Shown here piece after piece: positions 11,000-24,173 of a stretch of 64,000 bases of DNA (its first letter is position 1; the number at the start of each line of letters is the position of its first letter). The notes beneath the pieces were generated by a model. It saw only the letters and a list, made by a program, of their open reading frames with translations. It was not told the DNA's origin and did no database searches. The stretch lies in NCBI RefSeq assembly GCF_028502605.1, contig NC_079234.1, positions 4,216,001-4,280,000 of the forward strand, given 5' to 3'. The position numbers were made by a program, and so were the translations under genes. Origin of the DNA: Trichoderma breve. Its lineage: Eukaryota > Ascomycota > Sordariomycetes > Hypocreales > Hypocreaceae.

Positions 11000-13900
11000 T
11001 CAAGCATCGTCAATAACAGTGCCGTTGTCGTCAAAGTCAAACACCTCTTCAAGTGCCACCGCGCTCTCCGAATCTCGAGCAGCCTCTCTCTGTAGCGACA
11101 GAGACGTGATGAGCTTCTTGTCCGGTCGCAAGATACCCCACATCTCCGGTATCACCATGACCTTTGATGTCTCTCCTGGGGCACGATGCGCCATCGCTTT
11201 GATGAAACCTAGTTGTTTGCCCGCCATGTACCAGACGAATTTGTAACCATTGTTGTAATGGTTCTTGAATGCGGTCGAGGCTTTGAGGAGTTCCCAGTTG
11301 CTCATGGCCGAATTCTTGTTAAAATCATGAACCAGCTCCGGAAATTCGCCGCTCGCGAGCAATTCTGCCGGTAGCTGTATATCAATCCACCTCTGGTACA
11401 TGGAATCTGCCTTGGTGGCAAACTTGGAGTCGTCGGTGCCATTTCGAGACTTGATGACACGCCACTCGTCGTGAAGCACATTAATCTTGCCTCGCAAATA
11501 TTTCAGAAGCTGGCTGCAGCCAGCAGAAGTTTTTGACCTCTCCTCATATATATTGCAGAGCTTTGTAAGGTCTTCATCATAAGGTATGGCGTTATTCGCT
11601 TTGACGGTCTTGTTGAAGCTGGTCAAGACTTCGTCAATAACCGTATCAGCGACATCAAATCTCAAGTAATCGAGTATGTGTAATCGGCCCTTAGCATCAG
11701 GCCTTCGGGATCCCTTTTCTTTCGCATACTCTGGATCGGGAAGGAAGGTATTCTTCTTCTCGAGGTGTTGAATACAGAAACGCTTCCAATCTTCCTCAGT
11801 AAACTCAATACCTTGCTTGCTCTGATCAACCAAGTAGCCAAGCAACTGGCTTAAATGTATGGCATCTCGATCTTGAACAGAATTTTGAAAATAGCAGAGC
11901 CTCTCTTTATACTTCGTACATCGACCGAGAAATGAGGGCTGTAGATTGAACAAAAATGCTCTCGATACGAACTCTACACAGGCATCCTGAAGGTGCGCAG
12001 GTCGGTCGTTCATATACTTCCTGTAGTTGTCTCTACCGACCTGATCCAAAATGTCCTTGAATTGCGTAGTCACCTTGCGAAGATATCCGCTCTTGATGAA
12101 ATCCAATTTCTGAGGCAAGGGAGCACTGTCGAAATTTCTAACAATATTCTGATCCCAACATACCCATGCCATGTCGCCGTCATAGTCGCCGCCTGATAGC
12201 TTATCGGCAAGGGGTATAGTTCCTTTAGTCGAAAAAATAATGACGTCCTTTAGCTTTCGAAGCTCTGGTCGAGATACTACCCTGACTCTCTGGATGTCGC
12301 TAGGGAGATGGGCTGGGGCTCTTGCTACTAGAATATCCATGTTCTCAAGTAGCGTGTCGGAGAATCCCTCGGCCTGAAACTTCGTGGAAAAGGAGAGATG
12401 CACCTCTCCTTCTTCAAGCGTTGATGAAAAGTCCGCAGCCATGTAAATATAGGCTGAACACGGAATGGTGATGTTCATTTTGGTTTTCAAAATCTCAGCC
12501 TTTTTCTTACACATCTCCCAGACAAGTTCCCTGAGATACTTCATTCTCCTCTGATCGAATCCAGAGTCGAGCAAAAATGCGACTCTATCCGCGTTGTCAT
12601 TGGGGAGACCAGCCAGAAATCCTGCGGACCCATCCAGCGACCGATCATTCTTTGAAGGACCAGATTGGTGAATCCATAATCGGAGACTCATGGGTTCTTT
12701 CATGGCGGCAGCTTGCTCACCAAGGTCAGCGTGCAGGGCTCTCTGTAGGTGCTCGGAAACTGCGCGTCGCATTGCGTCGGGTTGTGGTGATCGCGCCTCT
12801 AGTACCGGGATAAATTGCTGATTCAGAGATGCTGATCTCAATTCAGATGGCCAGTTTCGTATCTCGAGAGTTCGGTGATGAGGATCCTCAAAATCGCATT
12901 TCCATTTCCTTTGTGATGGGTAAGTTTCAACCCAGTCTCTCTCGGAGTCTTCCTCGCTATCCACATCAATCAACCACATGCCCTTTGCACTCCCCAGTCT
13001 ACCTTGAAAACAACTTGGGCAGTCAGACAACCCAAGAGCCACGGAAACCTTCCTGGCCAAACTTGGCGATATGCGGCCGATTCCATCATTCATTACCATG
13101 CCACCACACGTTAGATCTTCGGGCTTGTTGATGATCTGATGCTTCTCGAGAATAACAGTTGGCCACGTTCGGCTGAGACCTAATTTAATCTTGTCAGAAA
13201 GCACAGTCTCATAAAAAATATTAGGATAAAGTAGCTCACTCAGTGCCAGGCGAGAAAACAGTTTGGTAACTGGTTGTTCCGAGTTGCGTTCGTTGTCAAT
13301 ACCAATGGCCCATTTTAGCAGACCACTGAGCTTCATTTTCGTGCGGGCCTTTGTCTCCAACGCTTCTGCCAGCGGCGAGATGCCACCAGCTGCACTAGGG
13401 CGGAAATTATTAGCATCACAAGCAAAGAAATAGACTCTGTCTACCGCTGTGTTTCTGTTTGTCCCAGAAATCTTCTTGCCCTTGACATTGCGCACGAAGA
13501 ATGGCCTCCAAGTCCGCCCAAGAAAGTAATGCTCCGGCTTTGTAAGCCAATCTACAATCTTTTCAAGGCTCTTTGGATCCTTTTTGAGGACATCAGGCTC
13601 TTCATCCGCCGAACCCGAACCCGACGGCGATGGAATGGTAATTTCCAAGAAGCGATCGGCACCGAATCGGCGCGCCAGTCGGTGACCCAGCTCGAGTTTC
13701 AACGGATGTAATTGAAGACTGTACAATGGCCCGGTCGAATCTTGGTTGTAAACCAAGTCTGCCGAGAGTGTAACGGTCTTAAATTTGGTCTGAAAGTCGC
13801 CCAGTGCTGTGTGCCATGCCACCGGATCGCTGGACGGAGGCAAGCTCTTGCCATGGAACAAGTGATGGTTTGAGATTGTATCTCTCAAGCTGCTTTGATC

Positions 13901-15051
13901 ATGCCAGCTATCATTCGGCTCATACAATAGGTCGAATTGGTCCAGTGAAACCTTGCAGTGAAGAGCGGCTCTTGTAATCTCCCAAATCACAGCCAAAGGT
14001 GCATGTGTTAACGCTGGGATTGGTAATTTAGCTATATCATCGCCACGGTCAGCAACAACACATGCATTCCATATCATTACGCATGCTTACGCCAAATATT
14101 AGCAAGTTTTTCATCAATCGTCTGGCTCACAGAGCCGACGCTATCTTGGGAAGAGCGGTCTAACAAAAGCAAAGGGCTTTTAAATCGCGAATCATCCAGG
14201 TACTCCAGCTGGTTGGTGGGTTTGTTTGGTCTACTAGGGAGAGAATTCCAATTTTGCTGCACGTCGTTTCGGCTTTGGCTCAATCCAAATGAATGTGAGA
14301 AAGATTCGGCTGATGTTTGTTGTGAGTATGGATAGCGATTTGACTTGTCATGATATCCAGAGTCGACAGTCGTCTGGCTAATGAAGGATACGTCTTGCGT
14401 ATTCTTTGAGGAAAAGACTTCAGACGGGAAAGAAGCTCTGCTTGAACCAAAAGTCTGATCAAAAGATGGCTCCTGAGCAAGTGGTTGAATAACTTCTCCG
14501 ATAGATCGATGACTTCCAGAGGCTAATGAGACACCACTGTCCGCAAATGAACCGCTTGAGCGGACAGGGAGAGCATCCACTGCATCATGGTGTTCATACC
14601 TGTGAGGCGGCTGGCCTTTGGGCCGCTTCTGAGAGTGATTTGCAGTCACTTCGGACATTCTCTTGCTTAATTGTTTTGATTCCAGGCCGTTGATATCACG
14701 AAGAATTCTCAAGAGCCGCTCCTGGAGCAGAGCTCGAAGACTGGTAGAGAGATACCGGGTAGGACTGAGTGACTCTGCATCAGACAAGATCAACCGCCCC
14801 TGTATCTGAAAGAGCCCCAGACAGTCGACTAACCGGTTGTCTCCTCGATAATGCAACTGTTGGATTTTCTGGTAAATGTCGTCGATCCGGGCTTCCTCAT
14901 CACTCCGCTGCCGTTCGCGATATTTGCGAGGAGAGAGTGTTACATCCGGCTTGCAAAGCTGCAGTGCAAAGTCATCGTTGAGCCTGCTAATGATGCGGTC
15001 CAGCTCCAGCGTAGACCGATTCTGTCCTTGAGACCCCAAGGGGCCAGACAT
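11000..15051 (-). CDS. RNA-dependent RNA polymerase (RNA silencing)
   Basis: Two exons on the minus strand, 14091-15051 and 11000-14031, giving 1330 residues. The 59-nt intron (GTAAGC...TGCTGACC...ATAG) joins ANIW and KLPIPALTHAP in frame. The catalytic aspartate loop of cellular RdRPs is present as GGDYDGDMAW, with Asp936, Asp938 and Asp940. Upstream blocks typical of the family are visible (LGHRLARRFGADRFLEI, GMVMNDGIGRIS). These enzymes make double-stranded RNA from aberrant or transposon transcripts for Dicer and Argonaute, as in Neurospora quelling (QDE-1) or meiotic silencing (SAD-1). I cannot tell which paralogue this is. The length is close to QDE-1. The start is uncertain: the frame stays open upstream of the chosen ATG to 15255, and a further short 5' exon near 15275 is possible. 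It is divergent from a Zn2Cys6 gene. Confidence 0.93.
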
Positions 15052-15505
15052 TGTACGAGGACCGTCTAGCAGCCAACAGCCGGCAACCAGCAGCGAAAGC
15101 TTATCCACCTGCTCGTCCGTATAAGTGACTGTTGCAATAAGCCCTTGCCGTGGTGGATGCCAGCCCAAGGCTAAACTTGTGCCATTCCCGCGATTGCGGG
15201 GAATCGCCGAGCCGCCACTGTTGGAGACTTGGAGAAGCTGCACGTGTGAGATCACAGGGACGCGGTCACGTGCACCTCGAACGCGACATCGTCATATCCA
15301 GCTCCGGACCGCCAATTGATCCGCCTTCAGCCCAGCATTTCCGGATCCTCCACCACTTAACGCTCGTGGAGATGCTCGGTGTTCGGCGTTGATGAACTGA
15401 GTTTCGCAGCAGCCCAGACTCATCAGCTAGTAATTGGACGCTCGGGTCCACTGCATGCAGTTCGAATAATCCGCGGGAGCTGAGATTGTTGCATCAAATC
15501 CAATC
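15052..15505. promoter_or_regulatory. Divergent promoter region, RdRP / Zn2Cys6 regulator
   Basis: The 454 bases between the start codons of two divergent genes must carry both promoters unless the RdRP has an extra 5' exon here. No TATA box is evident. A CACGTG E-box hexamer occurs at about 15241 and ends of a CACGTGC motif recur near 15270. Confidence 0.4.
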
Positions 15506-18242
15506 ATGGTTGACAATGACGCGGACGACCAGGTGCCGGTCGATGATCTGACACCTGAGGAGGCCAGCCGTATCATCCACTCGCACCGCAAAGTTCGCTA
15601 CGGTAAGTCAGGATACAACATGAGACACCTCCCCGGGACCACGCGAGCAAATTCTGCGTCATCAGATCCCTCGGGAAGTCTCTCAAATTGCCGCGCGACT
15701 AACGCCTAATGCACCACAGGGACCGCCTGTTGGCCATGCCGTCAGCGCAAGGTCAAGTGTGACAACCAGCAGCCATGTGAGAACTGCGTCAAGCGAGAAC
15801 ACCCTCAGCTCTGCTCTTATAAGCCGAATCGATCCTCGGCGAGCAAGCACAATGCCACCGCCTCTCATAGTCGCAAGAGAGCTCGCTCACCGTCTGACGG
15901 AGACGAGAATGTGAAAGATGAGCGCCAAGAAAGCTGGCCTCCAGCAATTGGTGAGCTCATGGCATCCAGTTACGCGCTCAGCTATTTGTGTCGAGTTCAT
16001 TGAATAACCTCTTTATAGGACTGTCGACAAACCAGGACGATTCTGACTCGGTACCTGACCGTTACGTTGGACAAAACAGCATCCCGGCACTACTAGGAGA
16101 GCAATCGCCGAACAACAAAGAGGACGGCACCGACATCCGACGAGACATGAGATCCATTCTGGGGCTAGACACCTCCGCGCCCTTTCCTCTCATGTCGTCT
16201 ACTCACCTTCAGCGGCTTGCTCGTGATATTGCCACCGAGCTGCCGTCAGACAGAGAGGTTATGAAGTATGCCATAGCACCGAGTACCGCCTGATGAGACG
16301 CAATCTCATACTGACGCTACTTGAACAGACTTTTCCGTACTTACAAGGAGATCCCGCAACCGTTCTGGGGTTTCGTTCTCGACATTGATGAGCTTGAGTC
16401 CAATCTCATGATCTATCTTGAGGATCGATCCCGAAATGCGTCAAAGTCCGTTAAAGCCTCGAGGCCTGTGACGGCCTCTTGGCTGGCCATTCTATTTGCA
16501 GTCTTGGCAGTCGGCTCACAGTACCACGAATCCCCGTACCATATCCGCACAAAGGATTCGCAAAAATACATTCAGATATCTTTCCATCTACTCCGGCTGG
16601 CCAACTTTTTGTTGAGGTGAGATGACAGGCTTCTCACTAGGCGCATATTTGGATCTGTACTCTAACCACATATTTTTTGTATACAGGCCGTCATTTGACT
16701 CGATCCAAGCATTGTTGTTGACAAACTTTGTTCTTCTCAATGACATGAAGGCTGAAGCATCGTGGGCGCTCACCGGCCTTACGTGCCGCCTCGCCCAATC
16801 CTTGGGGTTGCATCGCCCGACCATCCGGGCCAGTCGAGAGAATTCACCCCCTGCCGCCAAGTCCAAGGAAATGATTCGACGCAGGCTCTGGTGGTCATGT
16901 GTCTGGCATGATACCCTGACATCCTTGTCGTTTGATCGGTAAGATTTAGTTGCTCATCTTCAAGGTACCGAATGCAATGCTAATTCTACTGGCTGCATAG
17001 AAGTTCTATGACAAACATTCCGAGCTGCCCGATTCCCCACAATTTGGATGCAACAATTGGAAACTATGGCTATCTGGAGATGATGTATAATCTCATCGAG
17101 ATTATTTCGCGGCGACTCAATCCCGATGTAATGGCCTCCGCTTCCTATGAGCAGATATTTGAGAATTGCGAGGCTGTCGAGGAGCTTCGTAAGCGGGCAG
17201 CACCCCATATGCAGGACAAAGAAAAGTGCAAGACGGCACTGGATCGTCTTCAATTCTTCGCCATCCGCCTTCATACGTCCTTTGTTATCTCTGTCGCATG
17301 CCGACCGGCGCTTCGAAGGGACTGCACCTTTGAGCCGGCGCAAAAGCAAGCTCTGACAGACAGATGCAGGATCAATTTGACCGAGACGGTGAAAATGTTC
17401 CTTGCCATGCACCAGCTTTCGGTGATTCCCACGCGAAGCTGGGCCTTTACATACCATGGCCTGTCATCGGCCTTGCTGCTTGGCCTTTCTTCCGATACCA
17501 AGTCTGACCCCGAGGTTCGACAGCTCCAGGGAGATCTAATTGAAGCACTTTCTGCGACGGCGGCCAAGGAGGTTAGCTCCCCAGAGGCTCATGTCGCCAA
17601 GACTGATAAAGATATTGAGCTCTCGGGCCCCCTGTGGAGAGCACTTACAGCCCTCAAGAACATTTACGACCACGGACAAGTCAACATGTCGAGCCTGAAG
17701 CGGGAAGGCGACTTGTCTGCTGTTGCTAGTGGAAGTAGGACTCCCTTGCATCTCGGTCTGAATGGCCAGGGCGGCTACAATGCCATGATCTCGAATCCTT
17801 CGTTCCGTCCATTGCCGCAGGTGACAGATGCACGCGAAGACGCAGCAATGGCCATGGCCGAGATGCAAAACGGCTCATCCATGCAAGACATGACGGCGTA
17901 CGTAAAGCAGCAAACTCGTTTTCCTTTTTTATTCTATAGGCCTAACAGAATGCTAACTCACTAAATCAGGATGAGCTACCCTCAGCAAATGAATAGCAAC
18001 CTCGCTATGGACGGCATACCGCCCATCGTCGATCCTATGCAATACAATGCACCCATGGAGCTGTACGATTCCATCTGGGTTGGTAAGTACAATCTCATAA
18101 CAAGCTGATACAACTCACCGATAAACTAACAATCGGCTTAGAATCTCCTCCCGATCCATGGAACACTGGCATGGACGCCTTCAACTTTGACTTCCTGGCG
18201 CAACCTCCACCAGGTCAGAATCACCAGCAGTATTATTTCTAA
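15506..18242 (+). CDS. Zn2Cys6 transcription factor with fungal-specific TF domain
   Basis: Eight exons: 15506-15602, 15720-15950, 16019-16265, 16329-16616, 16687-16938, 17001-17897, 17970-18082 and 18142-18242, giving 741 residues. All introns are short and canonical and every junction keeps frame. The zinc cluster straddles intron 1 and reads C-x2-C-x6-C-x5-C-x2-C-x8-C (begins ACWPCRQRKVKCDNQQPC), followed by a basic linker. The middle contains the fungal-specific regulatory domain (PF04082-like): TSWLAILFAVLAVGSQ, GLTCRLAQSLGLHR, RRRLWWSCVWHDTLTSLSFDR. It is a nuclear DNA-binding regulator; targets are unknown. The C-terminus is Met/Gln/Pro-rich and may activate transcription. It is divergent from the RdRP gene with a 454-bp shared interval. 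Confidence 0.9.
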
Positions 18243-18891
18243 TTTGATAGGAGGATGGTAGGTAACTATGTAGTCTAGTATTCTGTTTTTTATGGATATC
18301 GTAATGGATTGGGGAGTAGGGAGTAACATTATGGACCATGACTATGATGAATACGCACATAGTGTGCAGAAAAAAAGCAACCGGGTTAATTGTGTTTATT
18401 AGTATGTACGAAAGGGGTGGTGAATTTGTCATTTTGATTAGCATATAGATTATATCTTTCCCAAGTTCTAATAATGATGAAATTGTTACTGTCACAAAGA
18501 CGCTATGGTTAACCATCATGTACATGGATTCGGATTCAACCGTGTACAGCGTACAGCAAACGCATCTTCAACGGCCAGGAGACTTGTTGTCAGCGCTCTC
18601 TTTGATCATCCAGATTCTCGCGGGGTCACCCCTCGCGCGAATTCAGATCGCAAACAAAGTCCATGAACAGGGTTACCCATCCTCAGATGTTAAACCGCCA
18701 TCCTTGGCCTTCATCACGACAATCAGTGCTCATCATCCAACATGTCTCCCTGTCCAACTATGCATTTATCACCAAGATATGGAGTAACAGCAGAAGCACT
18801 AGTATCACAAGAAAATGGACAAGATAAAAAGAAAATGGCCAAATGCTTTTTTTTTAAATTCGAAGATTACCTGTTTTTATTTTTTAGTTGT
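18243..18891. other. Convergent intergenic, 0.65 kb
   Basis: The 3' regions of the Zn2Cys6 gene (plus) and RIO1 (minus) face each other here. The sequence is AT-rich with T-runs near 18848-18855. No gene is supported. Confidence 0.5.
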
Positions 18892-20625
18892 TTATTTTTT
18901 CGTTCTCCTTGACGTGCTAGAAACGAGCTTCTTCTTCAGATGCTTGGGCATCTTCTCCTTTCGCTTCTCTCGCTTGGCCTCCTTGACGGCCAACTTATGT
19001 TGCTACAGTAAGAAAAATCAAGTCAGTCATCACGCTCTCAAACTCAACATCATCCATCATATGGGGAAACATACCTTCTTCTCGTCCTTGTCCTCAAACT
19101 TGCGACCTCTCGGCCGTCCCTTGTCAAACCGACTCTCATCATCCTCAGAATCATCACTGCCAAGAGAAGCCCCCTCGCCAGACTCATCGTCCGAATCTTC
19201 CTCATCCTCATCCTCTCCTTCGCCGTCTGCCTTGGGCGCAACAACCTGGTCAGCCAGCAACTTGCTGTACACCAACTCATTGCCCTCTCCAAGACCGAGC
19301 TTTTTGACATCCTTCTCAATGTCATACACCTGCTCCAGCGTCTGCGGGATGTACTGGTTCCGGAAAACCTCCGTGTCAACCTCCTCAGCAGCAGCCTCCT
19401 CCTCGTTCGCAGCAGCATGTCTCGTCTCATACAGCTTGGCAATCGCCTCCGCCAGCTCAGGCTCTTCGACTGGCCCTTCAGGCACAGTGATGAAGTTGAA
19501 GATGGCCCGGTCAGGCAGCGTGTCAACGCCCTTGCGCCGGAAGAAGTCGCCCACGTTCTTGATGTCCATGCGCAAGAACTCGAGCGACCGCGGGTGGTCC
19601 GGCTCCACGCTCTGTGAAACGTCGATGATGTACAGCTTGCCGTCGTGGTAGAGGATGTTGTACTCGCTCAAGTCGGCGTGCACCAGCTTGCACACCTGGT
19701 ACATGCGCCGCATCGTCCCCAGCAGCTGCACGTACAGGCTCTGCCACTGCTGGTCCACATCGTCGCCCTTGAGGTTGGCATCTCGCAGCCTTGGATACGC
19801 CCAGCCCTTCTTGTCGCCCAGGAAACCCATGACCAGCACGTGCAGCTTCAACGCCAGGGGCTCCGGGCAGGGAATGCCGGCGTTGTATATCCTCCTCAGG
19901 TTGCGATACTCCTTCTCAGCCCACAGCTTGACCATCTTGCGGTTGTTGCCCTTGTCGAAGCCACCCTTGAACCGATGCTCGCCGGTGATGTACCTCTCAC
20001 GGTCCTTGAACACCAAGATGGCCGTCTTGTACACCTTGATGGCTCTCTGCGTGGCAGCGCCAGTCTCTTCGTCATACGACACGGCGCCGTAGACGTTGGC
20101 TTCCTTACCGGTGCTGATGGCGCCGTGAACCTCGCTGACAGCGCCGCGGTTGATCATCTGCAGCAGAATCATGCGCGTCCTCTGGTCCAGCACCTGCTCG
20201 CTGGTGGCCCGATCGGCCTTGTCCTTGTCCCGCTCGCCATCCTGCTTCACGGTGTCGAGCCGGATCTTGGTGGCATGCTTGGACAGCGCAGAGACCTGGT
20301 CGTCGACACTGGCAAATGTGTTTGCCGTGGGCTTCTGCTGGTTCGACCGCGGGATCGCAGCGCCGTCCGTCAGCTGCTGTCTCTGGCGGTTGTACGTCTT
20401 GGTCAGGTCGCCGTCCGCGGCCCATTCCTCGTCCTGCTCGTCCTCGTCGAAAATGTCCTCGAGATAGTCGTCGTCCTCATCCTCGTCGGCAAGCGGGGCG
20501 GCATTCTGTTGCCTCAGCAATTCGCGGGGCACCTCTTCGGTCTGCTCGTAACCCTGGTTGGCCGTATATTGGTATGGTGGCTGGTGAGGCGCTGCCGGGG
20601 AGGCTGCGACACCTTCAGTGTCCAT
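18892..20625 (-). CDS. RIO1: RIO1 atypical serine kinase
   Basis: Two exons on the minus strand, 19075-20625 and 18892-19002, giving 553 residues. The 72-nt intron (GTATGT...CTGTAG) joins DEKK to QHKLAVKEAKREKR. RIO signatures are clear: flexible nucleotide loop STGKEANVY (171-179), lysine in AIKVYK (Lys197), catalytic loop LVHADLSEYN (Asp318, Asn323) and metal-binding IIDVSQ (Asp335). The C-terminus has an acidic stretch (about 450-500) and the typical basic KEKMPKHLKKK tail. RIO1 acts in late 40S ribosomal subunit maturation in the cytoplasm and is essential in yeast. The protein is somewhat longer than the yeast one because of acidic N- and C-terminal regions. The last exon would be missed by an uninterrupted reading, which ends at a false stop just inside the intron. 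Confidence 0.96.
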
Positions 20626-21932
20626 GTTGCAGACGTTTTTGGTTCTGTTTCTGCGTGTTTCTGCTTATTGTCTATTCTCCTACAAGGGAAGACCAACGAA
20701 AGAAGCAGAGAAGAATAAATACTGCGGTCGTGCGCAAATGCAAACGCTCTCAATCTTGGGCTTGATGCTGCAAAAATCGTCTCGCCGCCGTCGATTTTTT
20801 ATCTTATCTAGAAATTTTGAAGTTTCCGTGTGGTGGCGCATTTCCGCTGCTAAAAATGCCCATAGCGCGAGGTACTTTACGCTAAGTCACTCCATACCAC
20901 TGATGTAGGACTACAATGGCGGGGATCTTTCCCAGTGAGTCACCAACGGTCACCGTAAATGAGTACATGCTCGTCAGGTACCAGACATCAACCGTCCATC
21001 AGTCATCCTCTCCTGTGGCGAGTGCCTCTCCAGTCTGATTGATATTCCTCATCCCCAAACTCGATCCGAGTCTCACATCTCACATCCCTGTTAATTCTTT
21101 TTACAAAGCCGTGGCAAAAGAGCTTGTGCTGCCATTTGTAAGTCAAAAGAGTCAAATTTACAGCACATCACTGAGTCAGCTTGTTCTTGTTGACTCAGAG
21201 CTTAAAGCCGTAAGATGCCGTTTTAACCACGGCAATGAGAGCTCATCCATGTGATCAGGTGAGACAGAGAGAGAATATGCATCCAAGGCCAAACGCCATG
21301 CATACAGATTCGAAATCAATACCGTCATCAATCTTCCATCCCCAAGCTTTACCAATGCTTCTCTAGCAACTGAAATGCAATCGTGACCATCGGAGGCAGC
21401 CAAGTTGTCGACGGCTAAGGGCAAGGACAGCCACGCATATCTGCTGATTTTCAATGTCTCGGTCAATCCCTACGATCGTCACCAAGGAAAATAAGAATGT
21501 CTCACAAAATTCACTTATCCTCCCGCAATTTCCATAGACATACGGAAACCATGCTCTATATAGCTTGCAAATATTCCCATGCACATGCCTCCAATTGCAT
21601 TCCATTCCGCGACCTGTGCGACCATCACGGGGTAACCAAGATCTCTAACACGGCAATGATCAGTGGCCTCGGAAGTCGGGCTCTAGTAAGTTGTAAAACA
21701 CTGCAACGGGAATGCAATCCAAAGGGTAGAAGCCCATTTCATCCCGGAATGCCATGCCGTGTATAAAATAAGTGACAAGGTCGTGAATATTCACAGCTCT
21801 GCCCTTCTGTATCAGCAGCTTCCTCTGGTCTCGATTCAAAACATTGAAGACGGGAAAGCCGCTGGAAGTTGATGCTTCCTTTGATATAGTCGCTTTTTTC
21901 GCTGTAAATTCTTCGGATTACACTATATCATC
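20626..21932. other. Divergent intergenic, 1.3 kb
   Basis: Contains the RIO1 promoter on the left and the aspartic protease promoter on the right. Small open frames are random in character. TATAAAATAAG near 21761-21771 is a plausible TATA element, though it lies about 160 bases before the protease start. Confidence 0.45.
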
Positions 21933-23347
21933 ATGAAGTTTCACGCAACTGCCCTCACACTTGCATATTTGGCAAACTCCGCTGCGGCAGCAGTGGCCCA
22001 GCCGAGGAGTGAAGCAATCGAGTCTACTACTCCCGAAGGCAAGACTTTCTCCATCTCTCAAGTATATAACGAACATTACAAAGGAACCAATGTCCCCGCC
22101 ACCTATATTGCAGCTCTGGCAAAATATAGCCCCCAGCTCCCGGAGCATATCAAACATGTGATCATGGCCAATCCGGATCTGTACCGCAGATTTGGCTCTC
22201 TCCTTGATGCTGGTAAGTTCTCCCTGTCTAGGATCACGATATGATTCAAGGAACCAAAAAGGGCTGATCGAAGAAACAGGCAATCAGACGGGCACTGCCG
22301 TTGCCACACCATCTCCGGGAGCCGATTCAGAATATGTTATTCCTATCAAGATTGGTACACCACCTCAAACATTGCCAATAAACCTTGATACCGGTTCATC
22401 AGACCTGTAAGTCGATTTTGGTGTGTTGAGAGAGAAAACTCCCTTCACTGACACCAATCAAATGCAGTTGGGTCTTCTCGACAGACACATATCCGTCCCA
22501 AGTCCAAGGCCAGGCGATTTATAACCCCGGTGCCTCAAACACAAGCTCACGTCTGAACGGACTATCATGGGTTATCAAGTATGGAGACGGTTCCAGCGCC
22601 AACGGCATCGTCTACAGGGACCGTGTACAGATCGGCAACACCTTCTTCAACGCACAGTCTGTTGAGTCTGCTATCCAAGTCTCCGAAGACATCAGCGATG
22701 ACACTTTCTCGTCCGGCATTCTGGGTGCCGCCTTCAGTACTGGCAATACAGTTCGTCCCACCAAACAGAAGACATACTTTGACAACATCAAGGCCCAGCT
22801 CGTGAAGCCGCTCTTCACCGCCAACCTCAAGAAGGGCAAGCCCGGCAACTACAACTTTGGCTACATCAACGCCTCCGAGTACACAGGCGCCATCCAGTAT
22901 GCAGCCATCAACCCCAAGAGCCCCCTGTGGGAAGTCTCCCTCAGCGGTTACCGCGTCGGCAGCAACGATACAAAGTACGTAAACCGCACCTGGAACGCCA
23001 TCGCCGACACTGGCACCACGCTGCTCTTGGCACCCACCGACATCGTCAGGGCCTACTATGCGCAGGTCAACGGCTCGATCATGAGCAGCCAAGTGGGAAT
23101 GATGGTGTTCCCCTGCACCGCGACGCTACCCGATTTTGCCTTTGGACTGGGCACGTACAGAGGCATCGTCCCAGGCCCTTACATGAATTATGGAAAGATC
23201 AACAGGACGTACTGCTACGGCGGCATCCAGGATAACGAGGGCGCGCCGTTTAGCGTCTTGGGAGACATTGCCCTGAAGGCTCAGTTTGCCGTCTTTGACT
23301 TTGGCAACAATGTTGTGGGATTCGCCAACAAGAACACCACTGTCTAA
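21933..23347 (+). CDS. Secreted pepsin-like aspartic protease (aspergillopepsin/penicillopepsin type)
   Basis: Three exons: 21933-22212, 22280-22406 and 22468-23347, giving 428 residues. It has a signal peptide (about 1-19), then a propeptide, then a bilobal A1 protease. The first catalytic motif DTGSSDLWVF (Asp130) is split by intron 2 and reads correctly only after splicing. The flap region is IKYGDGSSANG, and the second motif is ADTGTTLLLAP (Asp316). The C-terminal FAVFDFGNNVVGFA strand is family-typical. Such enzymes are secreted acid proteases used for nutrition or mycoparasitism in related fungi; pH or carbon control cannot be read here. It is the usual length with all key residues. Confidence 0.94.
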
Positions 23348-24173
23348 GGTAGCTGCGTCTCGGCATCGCCGTCTTGCAATCACAGTAATGAGAGACGTAT
23401 CAAAGTATCAGCTTCAAGAGAGGACAGACAATTCTGCTCCTCACGAGACACATGACACAGGTCTTTCCGCCTGGCTTCGACTTTTGGATAGAAGAGTATG
23501 TAGGCAATCGGTATAGGAGATAATGGGAGGGTGGTGATGTCAGTTTCTAGAATATTCATTCATATCTTCAAATGCAACTAGTTCGGCACCTGTCAACATT
23601 TAACCTTTTGTGCCTAGCCAAATAATCTCCGCGAATCCATCGCTGTTAGCCATCAGCCGGATTTCTTACCCGCCAGCCTGCTATTACTTACATCTCACTA
23701 ACAAGGCCTCTCCCCCGCCAAAATAGCTTAAATCCGCCGCGAGCGCGAACAAAGGCGTAAAGATCCGCTTCAGCTAGTTTGAACGCCAGGAGTAGAATAG
23801 TAAAATTGCAACTATACAGTTTTTTGCGATCGTATATCTTCGTATTCATTCACAGGATAAGTCATTTGTCAGATCCGGTTGCCAAGGACGGCAATGCTTA
23901 GCAGCGAAAAAGTTGGATACGGCAGAGTGACGTTCGTTAAGCTGGTCAACGGGCCAATGAAGAATGGAGGATGGGCAGTTTTGCCTCCAAAAGTCATGCC
24001 ATGTAATGGCTTAAGAGAAAAAATTCTTCTACGGGGAGGCCAGTTGACGATCTGAAGCTCGACAAGTGCCAAAGTTAAATAAAGGCCAATGGACGGCGAT
24101 CATGGGAGCTCGTCTTCAACTCACTTTTGCCAATCTGCAGGCTCTAAACAAACAATTCAATCACCGCGGCGCA
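23348..24173. other. Intergenic, 0.8 kb
   Basis: 3' region of the protease gene and promoter of the NmrA-like gene. No additional coding sequence is supported. Confidence 0.5.

Noticed and set aside
19645..20718. Plus-strand frame of 357 codons opposite RIO1
   Set aside because: It is wholly antisense to a conserved kinase; composition is Leu/Val/His-rich shadow sequence.
22565..23092. Antisense open frame of 175 codons opposite the aspartic protease
   Set aside because: It mirrors the codon structure of the protease, has Val/Gly/Ala-rich antisense composition and no motif.
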